Origin: JACMNW01 sp031406155
GTDB lineage: Bacteria; Pseudomonadota; Alphaproteobacteria; Rhodobacterales; Rhodobacteraceae
Reading direction: 5' to 3'
Assembly (NCBI GenBank): GCA_031406155.1
Contig: JANOGW010000092.1
Span: forward strand, 1-64,000
Length of the DNA stretch: 64,000 nt
Shown here: positions 26,085 to 34,227 of the stretch, in pieces
Position numbering within the stretch: position 1 is the stretch's first letter
Layout: every line of letters begins with the position of its first letter
Notes under the pieces: generated by a model
The model's input: only the letters and a program-made list of their open reading frames with translations
What the model was told of the DNA's origin: nothing
The model's database searches: none
Made by a program: the position numbers and the translations under genes

Positions 26085-26659
26085 GCCTGCTGCCATTCTA
26101 CCAGCCGGGTAAGATCTGGGCGCGGGCGATCAGGGGCAAGGGCGGTTCCGGTCGCGATATGCACGATGCCCGTGACGGTTTCGTGCGGCCCGACGCCGAA
26201 CGCCGCTTCGATGAAACCCCGGTCATAGGCAGGCCAGCCGGTCAACCAGTTGGCCCCCCAACCCGCCGCCTCTGCCGCGTTCAGGATACCGAGACAGACC
26301 GCGCCGGCGGATAGAACCTGTTCAATATGCGGGATTTTGTCTGAAAGTTTGGGCGACGAGATGACCACCACCGCAAGCAATCCCAGATCGAACTGCCCGC
26401 GCCCCTTGGCGGTTTTTTCGGTGTCGTAGCCAAGTGCGCTCGCGCGGGTTTCCACCAGACCGGCCAGCCGCGCCATGGCAGCACCCTGCACCACCAAAAA
26501 GCGCCAGGGTTCCAGCTTGCCGTGATCGGGCACGCGGACGGCGGCGGTCAATATCTGCGCCACCTCGGTATGCGACGGCACCGGCAGCGCCATGGTCTTG
26601 GCCGGGCGCGAGCGGCGGTTTTGCAGGAATGACAAGGCTGCGGGGTTGGGGCTGGGCAT
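26081..26659 (-). CDS. Nitroreductase family protein (FMN oxidoreductase)
   Basis: A 192-residue flavoprotein of the nitroreductase fold. Seen: LSFLQNRRSRPAK at the N-terminus (RRS flavin phosphate contact), AVRVPDHGKLEPWRFLVV, KIPHIEQVLSAGAVCLGILN, AAEAAGWGANWLTGWPAYD and FGVGPHETVTGIVHIATGTA. This is the YdjA/RutE-like short form, which reduces nitro or quinone compounds with NAD(P)H; native substrate unknown. Start ATG 26659 is chosen because upstream in-frame codons lack family character and run into the HDAC-like gene. Confidence 0.9.
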   Translation of the reverse strand: MPSPNPAALSFLQNRRSRPAKTMALPVPSHTEVAQILTAAVRVPDHGKLEPWRFLVVQGAAMARLAGLVETRASALGYDTEKTAKGRGQFDLGLLAVVVISSPKLSDKIPHIEQVLSAGAVCLGILNAAEAAGWGANWLTGWPAYDRGFIEAAFGVGPHETVTGIVHIATGTALAPDRPRPDLTRLVEWQQA

Positions 26660-26735
26660 GGCGGGCGTCCTTGCAGGCAAAGGTTGATCTGGCTGCAAAG
26701 CGGTGTTCCGAATGCAAAGCCGGCTGGCTTTGTCT

Positions 26736-27833
26736 TTAGCGCCAACGTGCGGCGATGTCATCCAGCCAGCTTTCCACAAAGGCATCGAACCGGGCATCGG
26801 GCTGGCGCAGCGCAAAGGTGTCGGCAAGCGGATCGGGGGCGGTGATCGCGCTGCCAGACAGTTCCTCCAGTACGGCGTGGCCGCAGAAGGGCACGTACAC
26901 CTCGGAATAGCCGCCTTCATGGGCCAGCACCAGTTTGCCGCCACAAAGGTCGTCGGCGGCGTCCATCATGCGCCGGGTCATGGCGCGGAAGGTAGCGGCG
27001 GTGGCAAGCATCCGGCCCAGCGGATCAATCGCCGCCGCATCAAAACCGCAGGCGACGATGATGAGATCGGGTTTGAAGCGGGCAAGGGCGGGCATCACGT
27101 TGCGGTCCATCGCGGAAAGATAGCCGCTGTGCCCGGTGCCGGGGGGCAGCGGGATGTTGAGATTGGCACCAAGCCCCGGCCCGCGCCCCCTGTCGGTAAC
27201 GGCACCGCTATCCATCGGATAGTTGCGGTCCTGATGCAGGCTGATGGTTAGCACATCGGGGTCTTCGTAAAAGATCGCCTCGGTGCCGTTGCCATGATGC
27301 ACGTCCCAGTCCACCACGGCGACGCGGCGGGCAAGCTGCGCCGTCTGTGCCGCACGGATGGCAATGGCAATATTGGCCAGCAGGCAAAAGCCGTTCGGGA
27401 AATCAGGCAGGCAATGGTGTCCGGGCGGGCGCGACAGCGCATAGGCATTGGGCGCGCGTCCTTCCAGCACCGCCATGACGGCTGCCTTGACCAGACCGGC
27501 GGACAGGGTGGCATGTTCATATCCGCCCTTGCCAAACGGGGTGCGCAGGCCCAATTCGCCGCCCCTGTCATCGGACAGCGCCTTGAAGCGATCAAGATAC
27601 CCGACCGGGTGCACGCGCATCAGATCGTCGCGTGTGGCCGGAGCGGCGCTTTGCCGGGCAAGATCCCGCGCGAGACCGGTCACCTCGATCAGGTTCACCA
27701 GTCGGCGTTTGGCCTCCGGGCTTTCGGGCAGACCGCCACCCGGTTGCACAAGGCCGCCCACCGGCAGAGTGAAGGAATAATTGCCGCCGCCATGCCAAAA
27801 GCAGCGTTCGTCGGAAAAGAAGGCGGTTTTCAC
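26736..27833 (-). CDS. Histone-deacetylase-superfamily amidohydrolase (class II-like)
   Basis: A 365-residue zinc amidohydrolase of the HDAC/acetylpolyamine amidohydrolase superfamily; the bacterial substrate is unknown, possibly acetylated amines or lysines. Active-site signatures are intact: SRPPGHHCLPDFPNGFCLLA (charge-relay His pair), VVDWDVHHGNGTEAIFY (zinc Asp and His), TISLHQDRNYP, IIVACGFDAAAIDPLG (zinc Asp) and LAHEGGYSEVYVP. The start MKTAFFSDERCFWHGGGNYS is typical. It reads in the same direction as the nitroreductase gene, 76 bases apart. Confidence 0.92.
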   Translation of the reverse strand: MKTAFFSDERCFWHGGGNYSFTLPVGGLVQPGGGLPESPEAKRRLVNLIEVTGLARDLARQSAAPATRDDLMRVHPVGYLDRFKALSDDRGGELGLRTPFGKGGYEHATLSAGLVKAAVMAVLEGRAPNAYALSRPPGHHCLPDFPNGFCLLANIAIAIRAAQTAQLARRVAVVDWDVHHGNGTEAIFYEDPDVLTISLHQDRNYPMDSGAVTDRGRGPGLGANLNIPLPPGTGHSGYLSAMDRNVMPALARFKPDLIIVACGFDAAAIDPLGRMLATAATFRAMTRRMMDAADDLCGGKLVLAHEGGYSEVYVPFCGHAVLEELSGSAITAPDPLADTFALRQPDARFDAFVESWLDDIAARWR

Positions 27834-28046
27834 GGGTGGTATCCAGTCAGTGGCGTGCAGGCACCGTAGGGCAACGCCATACAGATGTGCCAGCGGAAAG
27901 CGCGGTTAGCAATGGATGCCTGCAATGGATTAGGGGCGCAAAGTGTCGCTACAAGGTGCATCGGCCGGAGGGGGTAATGGCGGGGCACTTGTTCAAAGCA
28001 GCCCCGCCACCTATCAAAACTGAACCCAAGGCAGAAAGGCCGCCCG

Positions 28047-28544
28047 ATGCATGTCTCCATACCGTTTGCCCTTTTTCTGGTGATTATCGCCGGCGTTGCG
28101 CTTGCCACGCAGGCCCCGATCAACGCAGCTCTCGGGCGCAGTCTGGGCAGCCCTGTCGGGGCGGCGGCGGTCTCCTTCGCGGTCGGATTTCTGGTTCTGC
28201 TTTCGCTGACCTTGCTGCACGACGGGCCGGGTCCGTTTCTTCGGCTGGGCGCAACACCCGGCTGGCAGATTGCCGGTGGTTTTCTTGGGGCGTATTATGT
28301 GTTTGCAGTGCTTTGGGGCGTGCCGACGCTGGGCGTATTGTCAACCATGGCCGCGCTGATTCTGGGCCAGATGGGTGCCGCGTTGGTCTTGGACGGCGGG
28401 GGTCTGCTCGGGCTGCAAGTACAGGCACTTAGCCCGCAGCGGATTGCGGCTGCGGTGCTGGTCGCGGCGGGGCTGGTGCTGTTTAGCGCTGGTCTTAAAA
28501 AAATGGGTACCGATCTTGTCGAAAGCAGACGCAGGATGCGCTAG
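28047..28544 (+). CDS. DUF606/YdcZ-type DMT transporter (single domain)
   Basis: A 165-residue membrane protein with about five helices. Characteristic: ALFLVIIAGVALATQAPINA, SPVGAAAVSFAVGFLVLLSL, GWQIAGGFLGAYYVFAVLWG and LGVLSTMAALILGQMGAALV. The QAPINAALGRSLGSPVGAA block is a DUF606 hallmark. Single-domain forms are thought to dimerise to form a transporter of the drug/metabolite superfamily; substrate unknown. The 3' end overlaps the convergent small gene by four bases. Confidence 0.88.
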   Translation: MHVSIPFALFLVIIAGVALATQAPINAALGRSLGSPVGAAAVSFAVGFLVLLSLTLLHDGPGPFLRLGATPGWQIAGGFLGAYYVFAVLWGVPTLGVLSTMAALILGQMGAALVLDGGGLLGLQVQALSPQRIAAAVLVAAGLVLFSAGLKKMGTDLVESRRRMR

Positions 28545-28777
28545 CCGCCTTTGGCAATCCTGTAGCTGCCTTCGGGCAGGTTCAGCGCCGCCGCAAGATC
28601 GGCCACCTGTGTCAGCGACAGGGTCAGGCGCAAGGGCTCATCGCGGCGCGGATCATGCTGGGTGATGGTGATGCAGTCTTCGAACGCCTCGATGATTACG
28701 TCCTCTTGCAAGGCATAGCTGCCCTCGTCAACCAGGGTGATCACGGTGGCGTCAAATTCGTGCTCGATGGTGAACAT
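28541..28777 (-). CDS. Conserved small protein, unknown function
   Basis: A 78-residue acidic protein (FEDCITITQHDPRRDEPLRL; LSLTQVADLAAALNLPEGSY) with no signal or membrane segment. The regular β-strand pattern (TIEHEFDATVITLVDEG, EDVIIEAFEDCITITQ) suggests a small β-rich domain. Codon use matches the chromosome, supporting a real gene. No family name is offered. Confidence 0.65.
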   Translation of the reverse strand: MFTIEHEFDATVITLVDEGSYALQEDVIIEAFEDCITITQHDPRRDEPLRLTLSLTQVADLAAALNLPEGSYRIAKGG

Positions 28778-28914
28778 GGTTGCAGGTTAGGGCGGGATGC
28801 CAGACTGCTCAACCCCTTTGCTGCGATAGCAGTGAACAAGCTGTGAGCAGGGCTTTCCTTGGAAGTGTTTTTTGCTAGGTTGGGGCAAACAAGAACAAGA
28901 CAAAAGGCAGGTCG

Positions 28915-29652
28915 ATGCAGAGCAAGGGTATTTTGGCGGTGATGCTGTTGCTCGCCGGATGTGTGGACGTGCTGGACCTTTATGCGCCGCCGGATGGTCC
29001 GGTTGCCCAACGCGCGCCGATCCAGTCTCTGCCCGCCCAAACCGAACCACGGCCAACGCCGCAACAGGCGGTCAATAGTTTCGTGCAGGTCATCGAGCGC
29101 GTGGAACCGGTGGCCGAAGATCTGTGCCGTGCCCGCACGCGCCGGGTCAATTGCGATATCCAGATATTTGTCGACAGCCGCACCGATCTGCCCCCAAATG
29201 CGTTTCAGACCATCGACAAGGACGGGCGGCCCATCGTGGTGTTCACCACCGCGCTGATTGCGGATGCACGCAACGCAGATGAGATTGCCTTTGTCATGGG
29301 GCATGAGGCGGCTCACCACATCCTGGGCCATATTCCGCGACGCGAGGAAACCGTGCAGACCACCGCAATTCTGGCAGGCGTGCTGGCACAGGCGTCAGGC
29401 GCCGGCCCCGAGGCCGTGCGACAAGCGGCAAGCCTTGGCGCAGAGGTCGGCGCGCGGCAGTATTCGAAGGATTACGAATTGGAAGCCGACGCGCTGGGCA
29501 CCGAAATTGCCTATCTTGCCGGTTTTGATCCAGTGCGCGGTGCGGCGTTCTTTTCGCGGCTGCCCGATCCCGGGGATCAGTTTCTGGGCAGCCACCCGCC
29601 AAACGCGCAGCGCCAGGAGCTGGTGCGCCGAACCGCCGACAGCCTGCGCTAG
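28915..29652 (+). CDS. M48 family zinc metallopeptidase lipoprotein
   Basis: A 245-residue periplasmic lipoprotein protease. The signal ends in lipobox LLAGC with Cys16 as lipidation site. The catalytic motif HEAAH (130–134) is followed by the M48 third-ligand region DYELEADALG (about 186–194) and the QxxQ-like tail SHPPNAQRQEL. This resembles LoiP/BepA-type periplasmic M48 peptidases that handle outer-membrane protein quality control, though it lacks a TPR domain. The gene is alone, with no obvious partner. Confidence 0.9.
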   Translation: MQSKGILAVMLLLAGCVDVLDLYAPPDGPVAQRAPIQSLPAQTEPRPTPQQAVNSFVQVIERVEPVAEDLCRARTRRVNCDIQIFVDSRTDLPPNAFQTIDKDGRPIVVFTTALIADARNADEIAFVMGHEAAHHILGHIPRREETVQTTAILAGVLAQASGAGPEAVRQAASLGAEVGARQYSKDYELEADALGTEIAYLAGFDPVRGAAFFSRLPDPGDQFLGSHPPNAQRQELVRRTADSLR

Positions 29653-29852
29653 TGCACATTTGGCAAAGAGTGAACGGTTTCTGGGATCTGCGCTGCGCCA
29701 GACATGACTGAAGCGGGACTTTCTGTCCGCCCGCACATCAGCCGCTTGAAAGGCCCGAAACCGCGGCAATTGGGCAAGCGGGCCGGACTGCGTCGCCATC
29801 GCCGTTCGAGAGCCTGCGCATCGCACGTCGATGTCCTTGATGGTGTCGTCCG

Positions 29853-30212
29853 CTACCGCCGCGCCTGCCGGCGCTTATGCATCCAGTACAGCGCCGGCGC
29901 CAGCAATCGGTCATAAAGCGTCACCGCCGCCGCCCCGATGAAGGGCCGCCCCGTCAGTCGTGCCAGCCAGTGCAGATGCGGCATTTCCCCCCAAAGTGCG
30001 CGAAAAGCGGGGATGCCGGACAAGATCTGTCCCCGGTGCAGCACATGCAGCCGCCGCGCCGCTTGATCGGGTGTCAGGCCCCAACGGGCCGCATCGCCGA
30101 GGGTATCAAACCCGATCGGCAGGTCAGACGCCTCCGCCCGCTTGCGGTAAGCGTCAATCTCGAAACTGCAAACCGGGCAGGTCTCGTTGTACAAAACGCG
30201 GGTGTCTTCCAT
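29853..30212 (-). CDS. Thiol-disulfide oxidoreductase DCC family protein (DUF393)
   Basis: About 119 residues. The CPVC motif near residues 12–15 in VLYNETCPVCSFEIDAYRKR is the redox-like signature of the DCC family, followed by DTLGDAARWGLTPDQAARRL, VLHRGQILSGIPAFRALWGE and a hydrophobic C-terminal part (AAVTLYDRLLAPALYWMHKR). Proposed to be a thioredoxin-fold protein; substrates unknown. ATG 30212 gives the family-standard start, though the upstream ribosome-binding site is poor. The frame stays open to 30320 but without family character. Confidence 0.82.
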   Translation of the reverse strand: MEDTRVLYNETCPVCSFEIDAYRKRAEASDLPIGFDTLGDAARWGLTPDQAARRLHVLHRGQILSGIPAFRALWGEMPHLHWLARLTGRPFIGAAAVTLYDRLLAPALYWMHKRRQARR

Positions 30213-30259
30213 CCAAAAAAGATAGGATGCTGCGGACAAGCGGCAAGAGCCGCCCGAGG

Positions 30260-30502
30260 CTAAAGCGACTTGTGCGAGCCATCGCAAAAAGGCTGCTTCG
30301 ACGTCCGCTTGCAGCCGCACAAAAAAGCCGTCTTGGTGGCTTCGGCGTTGAATTTGAGCGGTGTGAAGGGCGTCGCCTTGTGCGACCCGTCACAGAATGG
30401 CTGATTGGCCGACTGTCCGCAGGTACACCAGAAGTATGTTTTGCCTTTTTGTAGGTCCGCCTTGTAGGGCGCGGTTTGGGCAATCATTGGGGTATCGGAC
30501 AT
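30260..30502 (-). CDS. Tandem CDGSH-type iron–sulfur protein
   Basis: An 80-residue cytoplasmic protein with two CDGSH motifs: CTCGQSANQPFCDGSH (about residues 26–41) and CGCKRTSKQPFCDGSH (about 62–77). Each has the three Cys and one His that bind a [2Fe–2S] cluster, so two clusters per chain are expected (MiNT/CISD3-like). Role is probably redox or cluster transfer. ATG 30502 is preceded by GAGGAGAG, a strong ribosome-binding site. Read in the same direction as the DCC gene. Confidence 0.93.
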   Translation of the reverse strand: MSDTPMIAQTAPYKADLQKGKTYFWCTCGQSANQPFCDGSHKATPFTPLKFNAEATKTAFLCGCKRTSKQPFCDGSHKSL

Positions 30503-30592
30503 TTGGCTCTCCTCTTGGCTGCGGATATGCAAACCGCCGGGGCCGCATTTGGCAAGTGCCTTGTTTGTGCTGACCCAAACAGAAGACCTGCT

Positions 30593-31201
30593 TCAGCGAT
30601 GGTTCCAATCTTCAGGATTGTCGGAATTGCCCGGAGACAGGCCAAGAACATCGCCATCCGTTGAACAGCCAAGCCCCAGAACCGTGCGGTTCGCATAGGA
30701 AAAATAGGCGCAAACCTGATTGATTTCAAGGATTTCGCCATCGGACCAGCCTGTCATGCGCAGAGCGGTGGCATCGGCTTCGGTCAGATCCCACGGCGCG
30801 CGCGTCAGGGTCCGGGCATAGTGCATGGCTAGGATTTCACGCGGGGACAGCGGGCAGGCGGCAAGATCGCCCGCCTCCATCGCTGCGCGCAGTGCAAGGC
30901 CGCGGGGTGGGTCGCCCAGCAGCCGCTGCAGGCCCGCAAAGTGATGCTCTACACAATAGCTGCAGCGGTTCAGGATCGACACCCAGACGCCAAGCGTTTC
31001 CAAAAACCACTTCGGCACCGTGTTGGCCGAATGGTGTAGGGTATATTTGTAAATCGCCATATGCCCCTCCATCGTGTGGGGGCGAAGCGAGTGCATCATC
31101 ATGATGTTGTCGACGTTATCGCCGGGCCCTTTGACGCGGTCATAAAGCTGGCGGAGCTTGCCGGTGGATTGGTCGTAAGGGACGGTGTCGATCCAGGGCA
31201 T
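30593..31201 (-). CDS. Peroxidase-related AhpD/carboxymuconolactone-decarboxylase-like protein
   Basis: A 202-residue protein of the AhpD-like helical fold. The signature CSYCVEHH (CxxC with His four residues on) lies near residue 96, after HHSANTVPKWFLETLGVWVS, and is followed by LSPREILAMHYARTLTRAPW and TGWSDGEILEINQVCAYFSY. In this family the CxxC/His set gives peroxidase or disulfide reductase activity. Start MPWIDTVPYDQSTGKLRQLY at 31201 is the family start and has AAAGGA upstream. Confidence 0.9.
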   Translation of the reverse strand: MPWIDTVPYDQSTGKLRQLYDRVKGPGDNVDNIMMMHSLRPHTMEGHMAIYKYTLHHSANTVPKWFLETLGVWVSILNRCSYCVEHHFAGLQRLLGDPPRGLALRAAMEAGDLAACPLSPREILAMHYARTLTRAPWDLTEADATALRMTGWSDGEILEINQVCAYFSYANRTVLGLGCSTDGDVLGLSPGNSDNPEDWNHR

Positions 31202-31251
31202 TGGGCGAGGTCCTTTAGGAGATATTACGAAAAATCGGTAGGTAAGCATTA

Positions 31252-31983
31252 TCAATGGGAGTATCTAAGTTTGCTATCCAACGCGGCTATGACGTCAGGG
31301 CTTTTGTTCACTTCTTGCAAGGCACGGCGCAACATCTTGGCGCTGCGAGGAGGTAGATAAGACAGTGCGGCGTCGGCTGAAATTTCGCGGATAGCCAAGA
31401 ACAGAGCAAGCGCATGCGCCCTCGTCGGTTGGCGCAGGTATCCTTGCCAGCCCTGAACTTCTGCGCCAGCCATTTGAAAGATACCAAAACCGGTCGTGAT
31501 GCAGTGCAAGTCAGTCGACAGTTCTTCCGCCTCGATTCCACCTGGAGGACGATCCTCAAAGCGATGCAGCACATGATGCATAACCTCGTGCGCCAGCATC
31601 CCGATGAACGCTATCGGACTCGCGATTAGATCGGCATTGTAGCGAATCAGAGCGTGATTGCCATCGCTTTGCCACGTGCCTGAAGTCTCTGAGGTGGCGT
31701 TGTAACTATGCCTATACTCGGCGGCCATCTGGTCGATTGGTAAGACACTGATCTGCGCATCTTGAATAGACAGAAGCGTTTTGATGTTCTCGACCAACGC
31801 CATGACAACCTCCGGTGATCGACCTGAAGGCGCACTGAAAAACGCTTTTGTCGGTGCAATGAGCGGCGTTTCGTGTGTCAAAATGCCCTTGTCGATGGCC
31901 CAATTAAAGCTTTCAACCAACCAATCGGAGACACCCTCGGAAACGTCGTATTTTCTAAAAAACATCTGTAGGCCTTGGCTCAA
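31252..31983 (-). CDS. Putative zinc metallopeptidase-like protein, AT-richer than neighbours
   Basis: A 243-residue protein with an HExxH motif, HEVMHH (132–137), in the helix IGMLAHEVMHHVLHRFEDRP, followed 18 residues later by EELSTDLHCITTGFGIF, which offers further Glu, Asp and His as a third zinc ligand. No signal peptide. Base composition is lower in GC than the flanking genes, suggesting transfer. It begins 12 bases after the rimO stop in the same direction. I do not recognise a named family; gluzincin-type peptidase activity is an inference from the motif alone. Confidence 0.65.
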   Translation of the reverse strand: MSQGLQMFFRKYDVSEGVSDWLVESFNWAIDKGILTHETPLIAPTKAFFSAPSGRSPEVVMALVENIKTLLSIQDAQISVLPIDQMAAEYRHSYNATSETSGTWQSDGNHALIRYNADLIASPIAFIGMLAHEVMHHVLHRFEDRPPGGIEAEELSTDLHCITTGFGIFQMAGAEVQGWQGYLRQPTRAHALALFLAIREISADAALSYLPPRSAKMLRRALQEVNKSPDVIAALDSKLRYSH

Positions 31984-31995
31984 TAGAACGCAGGC

Positions 31996-33381
31996 TCACG
32001 CTACCCGCCCCCAGAGGTCGTACTCTCCGGCTTCCTCTACCGTCACGGAAATGATGTCCCCCGGCTGCAGTTCCTCAAAACCTTCGTCGATGAACAGGTT
32101 GCCGTCAATTTCCGGCGCGTCAGCTTTGGTGCGGCAGGTGGCACCTTCGGCATCCACCTCATCCACAATCACCTCTAGCACTTTACCAACTTTTCCAGCC
32201 AGTTTTGCCTCGGATATGGCTTGCGCCTTTTCCATAAAGCGATCCCAACGCTCTTGCTTCACTTCTGGGGCCACATGGTCCGGTAGGGCATTGCTGCGCG
32301 CGCCGGCGACATTTTCGTATTGGAAGCAACCGACGCGGTCCAGTTGCGCTTCATCCATCCAATCTAGCAGGGTCTGGAATTCCGCCTCTGTCTCGCCGGG
32401 GTAGCCGACGATGAAGGTCGAGCGCAGGGTGATATCGGGGCAGACAGAGCGCCAGTTTGCGATCTCATCCAGCGTGCGGGCGGCGGCGGCGGGGCGGGCC
32501 ATGCGGCGTAAGACCCCAGGGTCGGCGTGTTGGAACGGGATGTCGAGATAGGGCAGGATCAGCCCATCCGCCATCAGCGGGATCAGGTTTCTGACATGCG
32601 GGTAGGGGTAGACGTAGTGCAGGCGGACCCAGGCGCCGAGCGACCCCAGATCGCGGGCAAGATCGGTGATATGGGCGCGGTGATTTCGTTCGGTGGCGTG
32701 TTTGATATCGACGCCGTAGGCCGAAGTGTCCTGCGAAATCACCAGCAGTTCTTTCACGCCCGCCGCCACCAACCGCTCTGCCTCCCGCAGCACAGCATGG
32801 GCGGGGCGGGACTGCAGACGCCCGCGCATGTCGGGGATGATGCAGAATTTGCAGGTGTGATTGCAGCCCTCGGCGATTTTCAGATAGCTGTAATGGCGCG
32901 GGGTCAGCGTCACGGCACTGGCCGGCAGCAGGTCGATGAAGGGGTCGGGCCTTGCAGGTACGGCTTTGTGGACAGCGTCCAGCACCGCCTCGTATTGATG
33001 CGGGCCGGTCACCGCCAGAACGCGTGGATGCGCACCGGTGATGTAGGCAGGTTCCGCACCCAGACAGCCCGTTACGATGACGCGGCCGTTGGCGGCGAGG
33101 GCTTCACCGATGGCTTCCAGCGATTCTGCCTTGGCGCTGTCAAGAAAGCCGCAGGTGTTGACGATTACGGCGTCGGCACCTGCATAATCGGGCGAGATTG
33201 CGTAGCCCTCGGCGCGCAGGCGGGTGAGAATGCGTTCTGAATCGACCAATGCCTTCGGGCAGCCGAGGGAAACCATGCCGATGGTGGGCTGGCCGGGGCG
33301 GGCGGATTGCGGGCGGTTGAGGTCCCCGAAGGCGGGCTTCGGGGCGAGGTCGGGGCGCAGGTTTGGCGGATTCTCGGTCAT
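31996..33381 (-). CDS. rimO: Ribosomal protein S12 methylthiotransferase RimO
   Basis: Radical-SAM enzyme that methylthiolates a conserved aspartate of ribosomal protein S12. The 461 residues contain the N-terminal UPF0004 domain (GMVSLGCPKALVDSERIL, VIVNTCGFLDSAK, VTGCLGAEP: three Cys for the second 4Fe–4S cluster), the radical-SAM motif CNHTCKFC, SRPAHAVLREAERLVAAGVK, and a C-terminal TRAM domain (GDIISVTVEEAGEYDLWGRV). The SLGCPKALVDSE signature separates RimO from MiaB. The ribosome-binding site is weak. Confidence 0.96.
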   Translation of the reverse strand: MTENPPNLRPDLAPKPAFGDLNRPQSARPGQPTIGMVSLGCPKALVDSERILTRLRAEGYAISPDYAGADAVIVNTCGFLDSAKAESLEAIGEALAANGRVIVTGCLGAEPAYITGAHPRVLAVTGPHQYEAVLDAVHKAVPARPDPFIDLLPASAVTLTPRHYSYLKIAEGCNHTCKFCIIPDMRGRLQSRPAHAVLREAERLVAAGVKELLVISQDTSAYGVDIKHATERNHRAHITDLARDLGSLGAWVRLHYVYPYPHVRNLIPLMADGLILPYLDIPFQHADPGVLRRMARPAAAARTLDEIANWRSVCPDITLRSTFIVGYPGETEAEFQTLLDWMDEAQLDRVGCFQYENVAGARSNALPDHVAPEVKQERWDRFMEKAQAISEAKLAGKVGKVLEVIVDEVDAEGATCRTKADAPEIDGNLFIDEGFEELQPGDIISVTVEEAGEYDLWGRVA

Positions 33382-33539
33382 GCGCGGGGATATACGCTTG
33401 TCGCAGGCTTTGGGGAAGGGGGGCCTCGGGGGGGAGTGTTTGGGCCAACGGCGGCGCGCAGGGAGCGAGCGGCGAGTATCGGCCGATTGCCCATCCGACG
33501 GGTAGCAGGTAGTGATGGCTTGCGGACGCTACATGCCGA

Positions 33540-34048
33540 TCACCGTCGCAGGCCCATCCTTTGCATCACGCCGTTCTTTTCCACCACCGCATGCCAGATG
33601 GCGGCTGCGATGTGCAGGGCGACCAGAGCGATCAGTGCTTTGGCGACGATGCCATGGCGGCGCGGGCGGTGAGGTCATCGAATGTGGCAGGCAGGGTGCC
33701 CGTGCCAAAGAACAAGGTGCCGGGCAGGCCCGCTGCCAGTGACGTGGCGACGCCCGGTCCCGCCATCGCCAGCACCAGCGCATACAGGCTCTGATGGGCC
33801 TGCATCGAGGCCAAGTTGACATGCGGCGGCACGGCTGCGCGCAGGCGGATCACCAGACGTGCCCGCTTCAGGATCAATGCCGTGCCCCCGATGATCGTAT
33901 GCCCCGTCCGCGCGCCGATCTTGGCCGGATCGTTGTTCTTCAGTTCCGACACCAAGGATTCCCCGCCCAGCAGGCCGAGGATAACCAGAACCGCCACCAG
34001 CCAATTCAGGACGATCAGGATGCGGCGGTATTTTGTGGGAACGGACAT
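33540..34048 (-). pseudogene. Cytochrome b561, broken by a frameshift
   Basis: The N-terminal part, from ATG 34048, reads SVPTKYRRILIVLNWLVAVL through HTIIGG, HQSLYALVLAMAG, LFFGTGTLPATFDDLTARA, then hits a stop at 33632. In another frame the same gene continues HGIVAKALIALVALHIAAAI, WHAVVEKNGVMQRMGLRR to a stop at 33540. The break lies at about 33656–33662 and a one-base change would rejoin the halves. In addition, LNWL occupies the place of the LHWL heme-ligand histidine. The intact relatives are four-helix diheme membrane cytochromes. Pseudogene or sequencing error; the missing His favours real decay. Confidence 0.82.
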
Positions 34049-34227
34049 CGCAACCTTTGACACAGGGGTGGCGGTCATTTTGCTGCGCGCATCGGTTTGC
34101 GGCAAACAGATTACTGCGATGCGCGCCTTGGGATATCCGCCGATGACAGCGCGGACATGGAACTGCCGCTTGCCGTAATGCGTTGTCAGGCGCTACACTT
34201 AGCGTAAGCAGCCGGAGGGGTATCATC

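Noticed and set aside
31960..32010. A rimO 3'-end duplication like those of carB and argF
   Set aside because: I searched the bases around 31200–31990 and found no second copy of the RimO C-terminus.
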